Notes: generated by a model not told the origin, from the sequence alone. Numbered from the stretch's first letter, positions 39,320 through 52,708 are shown. The stretch: 64,000 nt of DNA from Melampsora larici-populina 98AG31 (GCF_000204055.1 NW_006768776.1:1460941-1524940), one strand, 5' to 3'. A program made the numbers and translations.

Positions 39320-42300
39320 CTACTTAGAAGCAGATCCACGTTTCTTACCAGTAATATCGATTTCTCCCTTTTTCTTCTTTCCTTTTTTACCACTTACATC
39401 ATTCATAGGTAAATAAGCAAAAGGTGAAACACCTTTCTTTTGAATCATATCACCTCCAGCCTTCTATAAAAAAGAAAAACAAAACAAAATCAATCAGTTT
39501 TCAATCCGTATAAATAAGAAGTTCTAATGCGTTTTTTCAAAAAAAACGAACCTTTGATTTGAATTCAGCACCTAATTTTTCTTTTTTAGCTTTCTTTTTC
39601 TTATTCTTAGAGTTCAAATCCAATCCATTCACCAAATCCTTTAAATTCTCTTCATTTTCTACATCTGATAAATCATCTAATCTTCGTTTTGAATCACTAG
39701 GTTTTTTGAATTTCATTTTACCTTTCTCATCTCTATACATTCCATCTTCTCCTTCAATGGCTTCTAAATAAGCATTAAACCCTTCGTTTTCTTCTACTTT
39801 TTTACTTTTACTTTTCTTGGTTTCTTCGACTTCTACTTCTTCTTCTATTTTCATTTTTCCACTTTCAGTATCTTTTTCAAATTTCTTTGCATGATTCGAT
39901 AATTGATTTTTCCTTTTTTCAAGTTTAGCTAATTTTCCAGCTACGGTTCAAGAAAGTTTTCCATTAGAAAGACGTTTTTGGAGACTTTTAGTAGGAATGA
40001 TTTTGACTTACCAATAGCTCTTTTAGTGATCCTGGTAGGATCTAATAAATCAATCACTTCATCTTCACCTTCATCAATCATCATTTCAATCCCTTTAGGT
40101 TGTTGTTTTCCTTTTCCTTTTCCTTTCTTTTGTTGATCTTCATCTTCACTATCACTATCATCACTACCATACAAAGCTTGTTCATATGCATCATTCAAGT
40201 TCTTCTTAACCACACCTCCTCCAACTTTTTCTTCATCTTCATCTTCATCATCATCTTCATCCTAAAAATCAAACCAAAATCACAACCAAAATCAATTCTG
40301 TATTTCCAATGCAAAACTTGTCAAGAAACATCAACTGTACCATTTCATCTCCATTCAATTCTCTTTCCTTCCTTCTCTTAACACTTTCTTTCTTCTTCTT
40401 TTTCTCCCTCTCATAATTCTTCTTAACAGACCCCAACAACTTCTTACCACCCTCTAGATCAATTCCTTCACCTTCATCTTCATCTTCATCTCCATTAGAA
40501 GATTCTAAAGCTTTAATCAATAAATTAAATTCAAACTTCTTAATTAATCTTTCTAATAAGAATTTCACATTCTTTTTAATCTCATTTTTATGTTCATCTC
40601 CCCATTTAATCAAACCTTTGACGATCGAATTTAGGTTTTCTTTGATGGTTAAAGTAGGTAAACAGATTATACACACTTTGATTAATGAGATGGTAGTTTT
40701 TATGATTTCTCGATTGTTTGATGAATTTAAAAAAATTAAAACGATCCTCAAGATTTCTTGAATTGAATCATTTGATAAATCATCTATAAAGATCAAAAAG
40801 AAAAAAAGAAACATTCGAAAAGTCAGTTTCCATTCTTATTGTATTATCAGATATCAAAGAAGAGAAAAAGAGATGAAGTACTCAACTATGGAATTCAAAG
40901 ATCACTCTTGATAAAGCCATCATAGTAGCAGCAATCATATGAGGAGAACCACCAGCAAGTCCAGCACTAACGATTTTCAAAAACTCATCAATCGAAGCTT
41001 TCACCACCACTGCTTCTCCCATATCATTCTCATCTACAAAACCAAACTTATCAGAAACTCATCAAGTTTTGATTTCGAAAAGAAATATTACATACCTTCA
41101 AGTAATTTCTGGTTGATGATCGCATGCGGTTCATCTTTCATTCGGTTTCCCATCCTAACCAATGTCTTGTAAGCGATCTCACGAGTCTCTGAATTAGTTT
41201 CTTTACAACCTAAAACTACTTCTGAAATCATCAAAACCATCAAGTCAAATCGATTCGAATTGATCTTAGTCATCAACTCTAACAACAAATTCGCTCGATC
41301 CTTTTTTTTATCAAAATGCAAGAGATATCCAAATCAGTCTTTTCATATTTTTTACAAGATGGAATTTGATGAAAAAGATCAAGACTTACAGGTTTAGCAC
41401 CACCTGAGATTTCTTTAGAATGATCTCTCCCAATCAAAACCACTCTCTTCATCAAACCTTCGATTCCATCTTGACTGAATTTACCAAACTCGATTGCCAA
41501 ACATAAAATCCTATAAGCTTTTTTCTGAGCGAATCCCATCAAGAACGTATCAGACCCAATAAACTCTAAAGATTCAACCGCAATCGGGCTAGGTAATCTG
41601 GGTAAAAGGATCGAATAAATGTCTAACATGATCTCTAGTGTTGTGGGTAGTTTGTTGTTGGGGTCTTGAGATTGAGTTGAAGATCTTTTTAAACTTGAAC
41701 TAATCATTGACCAAATCTGACTAAAATCCTATGAACCAAAAAATCAACCACAATTAATTCAGAAAAAAGGTTTCTCCCCCCCCAAAAAAGAAACAAATCA
41801 AGAAGAATTTCTTACATTTTCAGATAAAACTTTAATCCAAGATCCAATAGTTTCCACCAATAAACTTCTAACCGGATCTTTTCTTTCAAGTTTAGAAAGT
41901 AAATTAAACATCACTTTTGACATATTAGAAGCTAAACTAGACAAATGTTGAATATTTTCTTGTGCATCTTTAGATGAGATTCCAAAGTTTCTAATTAATT
42001 GTAGATCAGCTGGTTCAGGTACTGGTTTAGACAATGATAAGTTTCGGTCTACCAAGTTTCGTAAGGCTCGAAGCACTGAAGATCTTAGGCTTGGTTGGGT
42101 GTATAGAATTTGTGATAAAAGCTCTGCAAATGGTTTAGTGAAAGCCTTCAAAACAAGAAAAAGTGAGTATGAAATCACAAATATGAATGAATCTTTGAAT
42201 CAACTAACCTTCAAAAGATCTCTAGGTAAATCACAATAACCAGGTAAAAGGGACCAAATCTGATTGACGAGAATCTCACATTTCTTAGCTTCTAGGACCA

Positions 42301-43723
42301 TTTCTTCTTTCAAAGCGTTCCTTCTCCTTTCAAACAATCCTTCACTCAACGGAACCAAGACCTCCACAAAATGCGTTAATTCTGTATTCAGAACGTAACC
42401 TGGTTTACCTAATAAAGCTAATACCCAACTATTCGTATCATCTTCTAAGATGTTCAATGGTAATTCTTTGAAAACGATTTCAGGTCCACAAACCGAACTG
42501 ATCTTTCCAATCACCGATTCGATTCCAGTTCTTTCTCTATTTTGAGATAATGGTTTTAAAAGGTTTTGAAGTAATGGTATAGCTGCTGGTATCCCATTAA
42601 CAGGTTCTCTTAATCTAGAAACCAACGCTTCGATCACACTAGATAATTCTTCAGTTGAAGTAGTCCATTCATCTAACTTGATTAAAATCTCTTCAAAACT
42701 TTCAATCATCTGTTGGATTCCAGTGTTCGATTTCGTACCAAACTCTACAGTCTTTTGAATCAATTGATCTGTAAAACAAGTTCTGATGATCGATTCTAAT
42801 GTACTTCTAACCGCATTCCTAACAGGTGACGAATCATGATTCAATAGTAAAATCAATTTAGGTAACCTTTGATTCACACTTAAAGCTTGTTCAACAGACT
42901 GAGGAGAAAGTCGAGACCAAGCCTCCCAAGCACGTTCAAGTGTTGCTAACCATCCTACTAATGCTCTATCATCTTCTGGAGCTTTGTCTACTAATGCTAA
43001 CAAAAGTAATTGAGGTTCGCAAAGTGATCCGACTAATTTATCGAGTAAATCAAATAACCTTTCAGCCACAAATGGATGATTAGAGAAATGAGGTTGTTGG
43101 AATAAGTTCAATAAAACTTTCACGGTGGGTTCGGGTGATAATAAATGAATAGATTCGATCGATAATGAAAGTAAAGATAAAGCTTGATGAGTATCTAATG
43201 AGCTTGATGAAAATTGTGTTAAGATGTGATTTGATAATTCTTGACTGTATGGATGTTCGATGGTCAAAGAAGATAAAGTTAAATGAACTTGTCTTCTTAA
43301 CTTAGGATTAGTTGGAAAACTAATCAAAGGTAACAAACAAGTTTTAAATAACTCTTTAGGTTCGTTTTGTTGTGACAAAATTGAATTTGATAAATTATTT
43401 AAAAGATATTGGATGATGATTATCATAGATTTGGTTGGTGGAAATGGTTGAGATAATAATTGTTTGAATAATGATTTTGAGTTTTGAATCAAGATTGGTT
43501 TTGATAAGAATGGTAAGATGATTGATAGAATTGTAATTAAATCTGATTGAGTTGATGGATCTTGAGTGAGTTCTAAGGTTGAGATGATAGCCATAAAATA
43601 TGAAGTAGGTTGTCTTTCTGTTTTAGATTGATCTAATACTAATTCGATGGCATTTAAGATCTTAGCTTGAGATTGTTGATTTCCTTTTGGTCTATCTCTT
43701 ATTCTAGATAGTGCGATATCCAT
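39320..43723 (-). CDS. RRP12: RRP12-like ribosome biogenesis and export factor
   Basis: Nine exons (43723-42209, 42145-41816, 41727-41390, 41300-41096, 41033-40887, 40783-40341, 40259-40012, 39940-39552, 39463-39320) total 3759 nt, 1252 aa, close to yeast Rrp12 (about 1230 aa). The start was set at MDIALSRIRDRPKGNQQ because the frame upstream lacks ATG. HEAT-type helices fill the first 800 residues. The NUC173 and later blocks show LPGYCDLPRDLLKAFTKPFA, FSQIWSMISSSLK, QKKAYRILCLAIEFGK, MMALSRVIFEFH and acidic/Lys-rich spacers, ending KKGVSPFAYLPMNDVSGKK. The protein works in the nucleolus on pre-rRNA processing and in export of both ribosomal subunits. Donors are mostly GTAAGT, with one GTTGAG and one GTTCGT. 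Confidence 0.95.
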
Positions 43724-46300
43724 CTTGAAGTTAGTCTGCTTTGATTCACTTTTATGCACTTTTTGTTTTGTGAGTTTGATTGATATCGTGTTCCAGATGA
43801 CTGCTATAAGTTGATTTGATCTTTCTCGTTGCTAGTTCGTTGTTGTTAGTTTCGTTCTGTTCTTGATTCCTTCCTTGGTTGGTGTCAGTGATAGTTTGAT
43901 ACTGCAAATTGAAAAAATGTTGACAAACTGTAAATTCAAATTCCAAAAGTTAGAACTGTGGTTGCCAAACATCAATGGTTAGGTTTAACTTTCATATTAC
44001 ACATTCAATCACTCAACTCAACACCACTCAACTCACCAACTCCTCCTGGTACAACATTTCAAGAGAACTCTTAAAGCATGTAAAGTCTTGCTTCTTTCTG
44101 CAATTTCCGCGCTGTTTTTGGGCGGAATGAAACCTTTGACCATAAGTATTTTGACAGCCTGCAGCTACATTTTCAGAGTCTGGTCAGAAGGATTGTGTTG
44201 CCCATAAAGAAAAACCTAAAACATATGTGTGAAATAAATCCTCTGCACATTTTTTGATTTAAATGTATGTCACATGACAAAGTAGAGAACCTAATCAGTG
44301 CATCATCTTTGTCGACCCTGTCTCTAGTACCACACAGATCTTCATTCAAGAAGTGCCCATTTCTCATTGTTCAAAAGCTGAAGAAACATGCCATTGGAAT
44401 TCCACACTCATACCCTCATATATTATTAAACACTTGAACAAGATCAACCCAATTCAAGAATAAAGGAACTTTTACAACAATCAAATGAATGACAATCAAT
44501 TCAAATTCAGCCAAGGTGAGCACTGAGGACTATCATGAAGAAAATATTATAAATCAGCAGACAGTTCTGATTTTATAATACCTTTCTTTCTAAATGAATT
44601 GAATTCTACAAATTCATTCCAATGCTCAACCTTATGGGTGAGTTGAAAAAAATGATTCATGGTGAATTGATCATACAACCTGATTATAAATCAACCGCAG
44701 CAAGTACTTCTGGTTCATTGGGCTGAAGACCTCAAAATACACTTGAGCTCAAGATCTCCTCAGCAACCCTTCTGGACAAAGGAATTCTTTGGCCAAAGAT
44801 GGGACCATGCTGGGAAGAAGCAAGATCCTTCACCTTCTGATCACACAAAAAAATCAATAGGCAGAACAGTCATATTTGATTAGAGGTACAAAAATATACA
44901 AGATGATGGATCCAATAAAGAAGAGAGAATATTGACCAATGAAAAACTCTAGGATTGAAAATCAAGAAAAAACTTGGAGACTCAGAAATGACACAACAAA
45001 TCCAGGTGGTTCTCAAAACTTTGAAACTGATCTGCCTGTGATGATATCAAAAGTCATGTATCCATACAATTGAATCATCATTGTTGATAGTGATACTTTT
45101 GGTGAGAATAGGCAGGACAGAAAAATTCAAAGAGCTTCCCTTTTTGAATGTCATTGAGGTACATTTTATCAAATGAGTTCTAGATGCTTTGAGGTTCTTA
45201 ATGATTTCCTGTCAAGTAGAGTTGATTCTTTTAATAAGTTAACAATCCTTAGCTCCATTTTTCCAGGTGATTTTGGTACTGCAGGAAACCACTTTCATCA
45301 CAGTTTTCTGGTAGTTGTGCACTGATGGTTCCCAAGGGGTTGGTTGTATGAGCTTCTTGACATTCAGTATCTAGTCTTTGGGCCAAATACATTCATAGAT
45401 TGACAGAGCATTAATACTTGTAGTACCAGGCAAGCCAGTCAACTTCATGTAGCCACCATACTTTATGCTGAGACACTCTGGACAGATTGACCAATGGTGG
45501 ATCTGTTGTTTAGCTGAAGTTACTTTAAAACAAGAAAACATCTCAAAGCAGAGAGGCATCCAAAAACCTATAAGGAACAATGATTCTATGCAATATCCAT
45601 AATTGGCATTTTAGAAACTTTATGTTGGCTTACAACATGAGATGGGTCTACCATACTTTGTCTGTTTGACAGTAAATCACAACAACAAATACTTGGTGGT
45701 TCCAATCATACTCAATACTCTCCTGTAAACCATACAATCAAAAGAAAACTCAACAAATCCTCTTTCTCCTTACATCTGTCAAGTTCAACCTTAAGCCTAA
45801 GGGAAGAAACCCCATTTTGAAAACTGACTTGACCGTCCACTATGGTCTACAAAGAAGAGAAATGAATAAACTATTGTAGATAAGAACTCCATCAGAGTAT
45901 ATATGTACCTTTTTGAAATACTTGTGTTAATTGATCACTTTTCAAGTATTCCCACATTTTAGACTTCTGATACAGATACTCACAAAACCCATAAACAACT
46001 TCTCAATCCCATAAACTTAATGGACCTTACACCTCACACCCACCTCTAAAATGTAGTAAGACCTGTGTGTGTCAGTGTGTGTGAAAAAAATGAAGAAAAT
46101 TCATCACATATCATACATACATGCATCATGAGTCTCAGGTTTGGTTTCTGGAAATTTATAGACAAGTTTTTTTCAATTGTTTTTTCAATATCTTTACAAG
46201 ACAAGAAAAAAAACAATACTAACATATCATATCAAAATCTATATAAACAAACCACATAACAACTTTTTTTTGCAACCCAGAAAAAACACTTGAAATTGGA
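43724..46300. other. 2.6-kb gene-poor interval upstream of RRP12
   Basis: AT-rich DNA without a convincing gene. The nearest 200 bases should hold the RRP12 promoter. The 69-aa minus frame at 45371-45580 contains CPECLSIKYGGYMKL and may be a relic of a mobile-element ORF, but the match is too weak to name. Stretches such as 44400-45160 look like degraded repeat sequence. Confidence 0.35.
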
Positions 46301-46324
46301 CTCCTTTAAAAAAACTGATCTTGA

Positions 46325-46800
46325 ATTTTCAAAACTCCAGATTCCTCAATTTCAAAACCAATTTCAAAACCAATTTCAAGACCAAAACCAAAACCAAGAA
46401 GAAAAACCAAAAACCAAAAAAATCATACAAACAAACCATTTTCCAATTTTCACAAACCTCATTTTTTTCATTTTTTTGCTAAATTAAATAAATAAATAAA
46501 TAAACAAAAGAAAAAATCCAAAAAAAAATCCATGTGTATTTGTACCATAAGAATAATAATCATAAAAAAACCCTCAACACATTTTGTTTTTTTTACTTCA
46601 TTTTTTTTGAAGTTCTTTACAAGACGATTTTTTAGCCAATCTACTCAAGTTAACCCATTTTTCAAATATCTTAATACAAACCTTTAACAAACCTTTTGAT
46701 AAACCAAGCAAAAGAAACCAAGAAAAAGAAACCAAGAAAAAGAAACCAAGCAAAAGAAACCAAGAAGAAGAAAAACCAAGAAAATAAACCAAGAAAATAA
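46325..46800. repeat. Purine-rich simple repeats downstream of the F-box gene
   Basis: Two clusters: AATTTCAAAACC-type units at 46350-46400, and at 46700-46800 at least six units of AAGAAACCAAGMAA. Between them runs AAATAAATAAATAAATAA (46483-46503). These are strand-asymmetric, A-rich on plus, and lie 3' of the F-box gene. Confidence 0.7.
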
Positions 46801-46854
46801 AGAAGACGAATCCAAAAATCTTACACTCTTAATAATTTGTTATTTAGTTTTAGT

Positions 46855-48798
46855 TCAAAAGAAATCACCCGTCATAACGATCCCCGTAAGTTTAAGTTTC
46901 CTAGCACACTCTTTCCATTCGCCAACCATCATATCATTCCAACCCATCCCATCTCCCAATCCTAAAAAACCCAAAACCCAAACCCCCCAAAAAAGAAATC
47001 AAAATCAATAATCCTATCCTGAGACTCCAAAAAAAAGATTATAAATAGGTCTTACCTTCTTCTTTTCTAGTCACAATAAAATACCTACTCAAATTAGATC
47101 TTCTAAAAGTAGGATCCCAAAACTTCTCAAAATACTTTGAAGGATCAAATCCAACATTGATATGTAAAGTCATACTGATCAAACTAGCTGGACAGTTTCT
47201 ATCCATTTGATCATCACATGTGATCCCTCCAATCGTAAGATGTCTAAGTTTTCCCAGTCCACTCACAGCCTAAAAAAACCCCCGTTAAAGCCATCCCAAA
47301 AAAACCGTTAAAGTCATACCAAAGAAATAGGTAGAAAAAAATGACTGACTTGGTTTAAGAATGGATAAGTGACATTTGGCCAGATGATTACTAATTCTTC
47401 GAGTTCTCCACCTGATTGAATTAAAGCTTCTGAAACATCTTCTTCAGTTAGTTGACTTTCATCAGGAGCCGAGTCACCGAAATCGATTGACAATTTCTTA
47501 AGTGTAGGTCTTGTATAACTCAAAAGAAAGTTCAAATCTTCACCTAAACCCAAACCCAAACCCAAACCCAAAAAACCCAAATCCAAAAAACCCATGAAAT
47601 CAGAACCCATGCGAATCAGAACCCATGCGAATCAAGAGAGAGTGGAAAAGTGATTGGGTCTTTGGTAAACGTACCAGGTAAATCAGGATTCACTAAGACT
47701 AATTCAGTCAAGTTTGAAGTAGAAGGCCATTCCTCAGCCAAAGTTTCTAGATCACCAAGTTCACCAAGTCTAACGAGTTGTAGGTAAGTGATCTGAGGAA
47801 ACCTCATTGAAGCTTGAACATGTCTTCTACCTATCCCTTCTTCTGCAGATAACAAGACTTCTTTAATTGGAGCAGCTGATAATTCTTCACACAATGAATC
47901 ATACAATTCACCACCTTCGAAAGAAAAAAAACCCAAAAAGGTTTAGTGGATGAAATGGGGTAAGGAAAGGGGTTTTCATTCACTCAACTTGCATAAGGTA
48001 CAGTGACTTCAAACCTTTCAAGTCCGGTTAAAGATTCCATTGAAGTGAAAACTGCATCTGCATCTAAACAAGCTAAATATTCGGGTTCGTCAGTCGAAAA
48101 GTTTAATCTTCGAGATAGTTTTGCTAAGTCTGGTCGAAGTTTTGATGCTTCTGCAAAACATGTGACACATTCTACATTAGGAAATCTTAAGTATTTCCAT
48201 AACCTAAACCCAACAAAAATTCGAGAAAGAGATTAGTTGATTGAACGGATTTGACTTGAGGGAACAGGTTTGGGGATTGAGGAATTTTTGGATATATGGT
48301 GTATTCGGAGGTTTGAGTAAGTTTTCGGATGGATGCTTACACCGATTGGGCTGGAGCTCTCCATTTTCGACAAACTAATGAAACTGAAAGCAGATCGAGA
48401 GATTCATCCAAAGAAGGCAACAACTTGAAGATCTCGACCAACAATTCGTTTGGTAAAGCATCAATCCAAGCCTGATGAAGATCCGATCTACACAACGGAT
48501 TAGGATGATGGAATGTAATAGGAAGTGGTCTAGAAAGATGAACCGAATAAAGATGTGAAGAAGGGTTATGGTGAGCAAAAGCGATCGGGTTGGAGTAGTT
48601 GGTGATATTGTTCATTGGGTTGTGAAGAGATTGGTTTATTTTTTGGTTCGAGTTCAGGTTTAGACACAAGTTAGTAGTACTAGTAGTAGTAGTAGTAGCG
48701 GTAGTGGGAGTAGGATTGGTTGATGATGGTTTCGTGGTGTTGGTTGGATTGCTTGGATCAATAAATCGAGTAAGAAGTGGATCGGATCTCATTGACAT
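46855..48798 (-). CDS. F-box protein with leucine-rich-like C-terminal region
   Basis: Six exons (48798-48341, 48203-47989, 47914-47675, 47543-47350, 47269-47056, 46961-46855) total 1428 nt, 475 aa. The start was put at MSMRSDPLLTRFIDP because upstream codons in frame lack ATG. A Thr/Asn-rich leader is followed by the F-box at about residues 112-152 (IDALPNELLVEIFKLLPSLD, then LLSVSLVCRKW). The rest has spaced leucine-containing strands (YLQLVRLGELGDLETLAEEW, NLTELVLVNPDLPG, LEELVIIWPNV, KLRHLTIGG) typical of F-box/LRR-like fungal proteins. F-box proteins recruit substrates to SCF ubiquitin ligases through Skp1; the target is unknown. One donor is GTTGAG, and one acceptor follows a run of TTTGGG units. 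Confidence 0.85.
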
Positions 48799-50365
48799 CA
48801 GCTTTTGAGTTTGTATAAAACAATCGATCGAAGACTTCAAGCAAACTTGTACACGGTTTCTTGAATGGTTTCCTTTTTTTCAGCTTATATGATAGTAGTG
48901 ATTGATTTTGATTTTGAACTGAACAAGATCTATGGTGACTTTAAATTAGTTGAATCATAAAGATATACGATATAGTTTCTAGAAAATAAGAATCGGATAT
49001 CATCAAATCATCATCATCAAGAACCTTGAAAGAAAAAAAATGAATTATTTAAAGCTTTTTTTTTGTCAGATAAATTGGAATTGTAGCAAACTAATTTCAC
49101 AAAAATCAAAACAAAGCTTTTCAGTGTGTAGTAGTGACTCATAGACTGTGAAGAAATCTAATCCGATCTTGATTTTCTCGTGGTGATAATAAGGTTCTAG
49201 AGGGACAAGATCAAAAAAGTAAATATCAAGAAGATCAAGGAAAGGGCAAGGAGAAGATCGAAGGTTTTTTTTTTTTTTTTTGCTTAAGCGAAGTAGTTTT
49301 TTGGGTAAGGGTGTTGTATACTGGCTGCAGTCAAAGTTTCTAAAACGGTTTTATCTCAAAACTTTAAGAATGGGTTTTTAGATTTCCGATTTGGTAAACA
49401 GACAATCAGACTGTAATCAGAGTCTGAAGTTGATTTTAAGAGTTATTCAAACTTATCAAGGAAAGAATGATCATCGATTGAGAATTAATGCAGAACCAGG
49501 TATCGGTACGTAATTGTTGAATCTGATGAATGGTTTGGGTATAATGTTTTATAAATCTGACTCTACCACCAAGTTAAATATGTTCTTTTTCATGAATTGT
49601 TAGGCATTTTCATTCAATTTGTTCGAACTTCGATCAAGGTGATGTTACATTTACAAAGTTTCAAACTTATCAATCTAAACTTAACCTTCACAATTCATTA
49701 AACTTTCTCTTCAAAAACAAATCGTGATGAGAAAATTGATTTAAAGACTACCAAAATATTAATGTTGTAACCTCATTAAATCCACTTTCTTAAATTTCTT
49801 CAAATCATAAATCACGCTTGATGAGCAGTGATATTAATCTTTACGCAAAAAATAATTGTACATTCGATTTCTCCTCATCGACCGATTCTTAAACCTGTAT
49901 CTTATACTTCAATTCAATTCAATCCACCCACAGCTTATAGATCCACCTGATCAATTCAAGATTCCAATCCTGCAGGTCTTACATACATAAGTGAAATAAC
50001 ACTGAGATAAAAGCCGACCTTTATCCACTCTAGATTCTAGAACGATTTCTGTTTCGATTCTTACATTCCCTTTATGAATACTTTGAAATCTCACAAGGCG
50101 TTCAAAGCAAAAAGTATGTAGGGTTCAAAAAGATTCTAGAAGCTGGAATCATAAACTTCATTTTCTGCTCAAATCGTAGTTCAAATCAAAATCACTAATG
50201 AAACTTTTCGTTCACCGATCGTCATCTTTTTCGAATTGTGTAAAGCAAGAAGAAAAGTGATCTACGTGCGCCGATCTTTGCCGATCTGTTTTAAATTGGG
50301 TATATATAATTTCATACAGGTTCGAATATTTCTGACATCTTCTGATGTTTTGAGCGGGAAGATCT
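48799..50365. other. Intergenic with weak coding-like stretch at 49440-49660
   Basis: About 1.57 kb. The first 300 bases should be the F-box promoter. On the plus strand, 49440-49505 reads RVIQTYQGKNDHRLRINAEP, followed by a GTACGT donor and, after an acceptor at about 49601, IFIQFVRTSIKVMLH. This has coding-like composition but no recognised family and no clear start. A T17 tract lies at 49265. Otherwise I see nothing. Confidence 0.3.
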
Positions 50366-50373
50366 GGGAACAT

Positions 50374-50925
50374 TCAGCATGAGCCCCGTTTCCCGCGGGC
50401 TCGGGGATCTCCGGCTTCCGTACCGTCGGTACGGTGCCTCGGGCTAGGTATCTCAGCCCCCCGGCACCGTACCGACTCCGACGGAGCGGGGACCGGGCAA
50501 GAGTATGAGGATCCCCGGTTTTTATCGGGGAACCGAGCTATAGCAGAGAGCTGTAGAATCGAGGGCAGATAGGGAGAAATGAAAGGTGAGGAAGGCCTCG
50601 TAACAACTCATACATCAGTATAAGGAATCAAATACAATGAAATACCTGTACGAAACAGTAGAATATCAGCCGGAACTTGCTCGTGAAGCAGATTTATGAA
50701 TTTTTTTGATCTAGCAAGCTCTACCGACTAACACTCGACGGGGAACCAACGGGGAACCAATATTTCGGTAGGCCCCCAATTTTCGGTGGCGGGGGACGGT
50801 CTGAAGACGTACATGAACATCCCCGACGGGGAGGGGTCGGCTCGGAAGCCAGGATGCATTTCCAAAAAGTGCTCGGGGTGGATTTTCGCCGGTCCCCGCT
50901 CCCGAGCGAGCGGGGCTCATGCTGA
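50374..50925. mobile_element. GC-rich MITE, 552 bp, 8-bp target duplication
   Basis: Ends TCAGCATGAGCCCCG and its exact inverse CGGGGCTCATGCTGA, flanked by GGGAACAT (50366-50373 and 50926-50933), a perfect 8-bp duplication consistent with hAT-type transposition. The left arm contains a strong cruciform (CCGTACCGTCGGTACGG and a distal CACCGTACCGACTCCG), and CCCCG/CGGGG words recur throughout. It is far more GC-rich than its surroundings. The ORFs inside are by-products of the base composition. Confidence 0.9.
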
Positions 50926-51217
50926 GGGAACATAGTTTTATGTACATACTACATATTATGTACGTATGTACGAGGTTGATCAAACAGGATTAAACCCTTA
51001 AGGACATAGACATAAGATATGTTAAGTGCAACCAGGTGCAACTTATTTTGTATTTAGCTAATTCAAGGAAAAAAAAACATCTAGACCTTATCAACACTTA
51101 TAGAAAATTCTGGGCCCTGGGGTGTTCATAATCCCAAAGAGTAGCTATAGTCAACCCCTCAATCACTATCAGTAAGCTATGGTTCAGTGTATCATGAGAT
51201 TGACTAGATATTATTGT

Positions 51218-51782
51218 AACAAAGTCCCTTGCAGGCAGTAAAAGTTAAACCCAAAGCCTGTGTAGGGACTTATGAAAAATGTGGCCTTCCTGGTGTGAGA
51301 GGTTGTGAGATCTACATAGTAGGAAGAAAATAGACCAAAGGAAAACCTTCTGGCACAGCATAGATTTTTGAAATTCTTCTAGAACAATGAGAAGTTCTAC
51401 AACCCTTGATTTGTATCATCTATATCTATTATCTTGAGCCATTCTCAGGTTTTCATTGTGATCCAATTTGTGGCTTTTCAAGTTTGACATACATTCATGT
51501 TCTTGTGTAACACTGTCCTCTTTAGTTAAAAATTGAATATAAGATTGTTGAGCATCAAAAAAATCTTGAGAATGGTGAAAGGTGTGAAGGATCTGAGCAG
51601 AGTGTGTTGCTTGGAACCAGCAAAATTTGATTTCCCCAAACGGCATGTAATAACCTTACATTTTGTGACAGGGTTTCCCTACTACATAAATCTCACAACC
51701 TCTCACACCAGTAGAGCTACATTTTGTGTAAGTCCCTACACAGGCTTTGGGTTTGACCACCTGCAAGAGACTATGTTAAATG
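51218..51782. mobile_element. Long inverted-repeat element, about 565 bp
   Basis: Two arms match in inverse orientation: AAACCCAAAGCCTGTGTAGG and then GGTGTGAGAGGTTGTGAGAT in the left arm (51250-51330), with complements at 51680-51765. The outer ends read AACAAAGTCCCTTGCAGG and AACATAGTCTCTTGCAGG. Arms are about 100-120 bp with some divergence, so it is older than the neighbours. No target duplication was clear and there is no ORF. Confidence 0.65.
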
Positions 51783-51978
51783 TCCATTGTCAATATTGAC
51801 AAAATTCTTGTTTCTCACTAGTTGGGCATCATACTCAGGGAAAGTGGTGATGTAGAAGAGGGGCCTTAATATATTGTATATCACACTAAGAATACATTAC
51901 ATAGTTCCTCATATGTATTAACCTTCAGAGAGTAGCTCAAGTTGCTACTCCCTCAGGCCACACAGAGTTCTACATTGA

Positions 51979-52125
51979 GGGGTTTCAAGTCTGTTTTTTT
52001 TTGCATAATCTTTGAAATTTGGACAAATTGTTCATCAAAAAAAATTATGCATATTTTACTTTTACAACAAAAGGCAAGTTGTTGTAGCATAAAAATATGC
52101 AAAAAAAGAACTGACTTGAAACCCC
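51979..52125. mobile_element. 147-bp MITE
   Basis: Ends GGGGTTTCAAGTC and its inverse, extending imperfectly through TTGCATAA-like words on both sides. Flanks are TTGA (51975-51978) and TTAA (52126-52129), possibly a degraded TTAA or TA duplication. AT-rich interior with ATGCATA words. Confidence 0.5.
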
Positions 52126-52146
52126 TTAATGCTTTTGTGCTGAGAT

Positions 52147-52708
52147 TGTTGTGACCTGGACGGCGTGATGTCGACAAGGAGGCAAGGATGGTGATGGCTT
52201 GATAACTGGATTGCAACGTGAAGACTAACAGCTCAGTGAGAGCGTGCGCAGACTAATAGTCAACTGTGCGAGTACAAGCATATGCTACTAAAGGGACCAT
52301 AACACCATTCCCCCTTTATACCTCCACTCCCTCTTGACGAGTTAGGTATCTTTCCACGGGTTGGCATTAAAAACCCAGTGGGAAAAAAGCTCACCCTCTC
52401 TCTCATCTTCTCCTCGTCCTAAAGTATTTCTTTTCAGCTTGCGGATATTTGATATTGAATTCTTTTACTAATTCTTTTGAGTTGATTAAGTTTTCTTCTG
52501 GTTCCCACGAGTCATGATTTGTTCCATAGCCTTTCCAGCTAACTAAGTATTCAATTCTTTTGCGTAATTTTCTCTTGTTTAATATTTCATCTACTTCATA
52601 TTCATCATGGTTGCCAGATGATCGGAATGCACCAAAGGGCCCGATCAATATTTTTTCATATTTTTCTGACCCCTCCCAGCTTTTCCATAATTTTCTATGT
52701 CTGCTCAA
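52147..52708 (-). mobile_element. Ty3/Gypsy chromovirus 3' remnant: chromodomain, polypurine tract, LTR
   Basis: On the minus strand, 52708-52403 encodes the integrase tail ending in a chromodomain (EYEVDEILNKRKLRKRIEYL, VSWKGYGTNHDSWEPEENL). Then come AAAGGGGGAATGG (52317-52305), a polypurine tract, and TGTTATGGTCC opening an LTR that I end at ACAACA (52147), about 158 bp. No reverse transcriptase or integrase core is left upstream. Chromodomains direct such elements to heterochromatin. The LTR end is a guess from TG...CA structure because no second LTR is present. Confidence 0.7.

Noticed and set aside
40100..40381. 93-aa plus ORF rich in Phe/Ile/Ser
   Set aside because: Antisense of the acidic Lys/Glu-rich C-terminal region of RRP12.
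46290..46487. Gln/Asn-rich plus ORF
   Set aside because: Consists of the AATTTCAAAACC simple repeat; no conserved features.
50711..50983. Arg/Pro-rich minus ORFs of 70-90 aa
   Set aside because: Lie inside the GC-rich MITE and cross its duplication; composition artefact.
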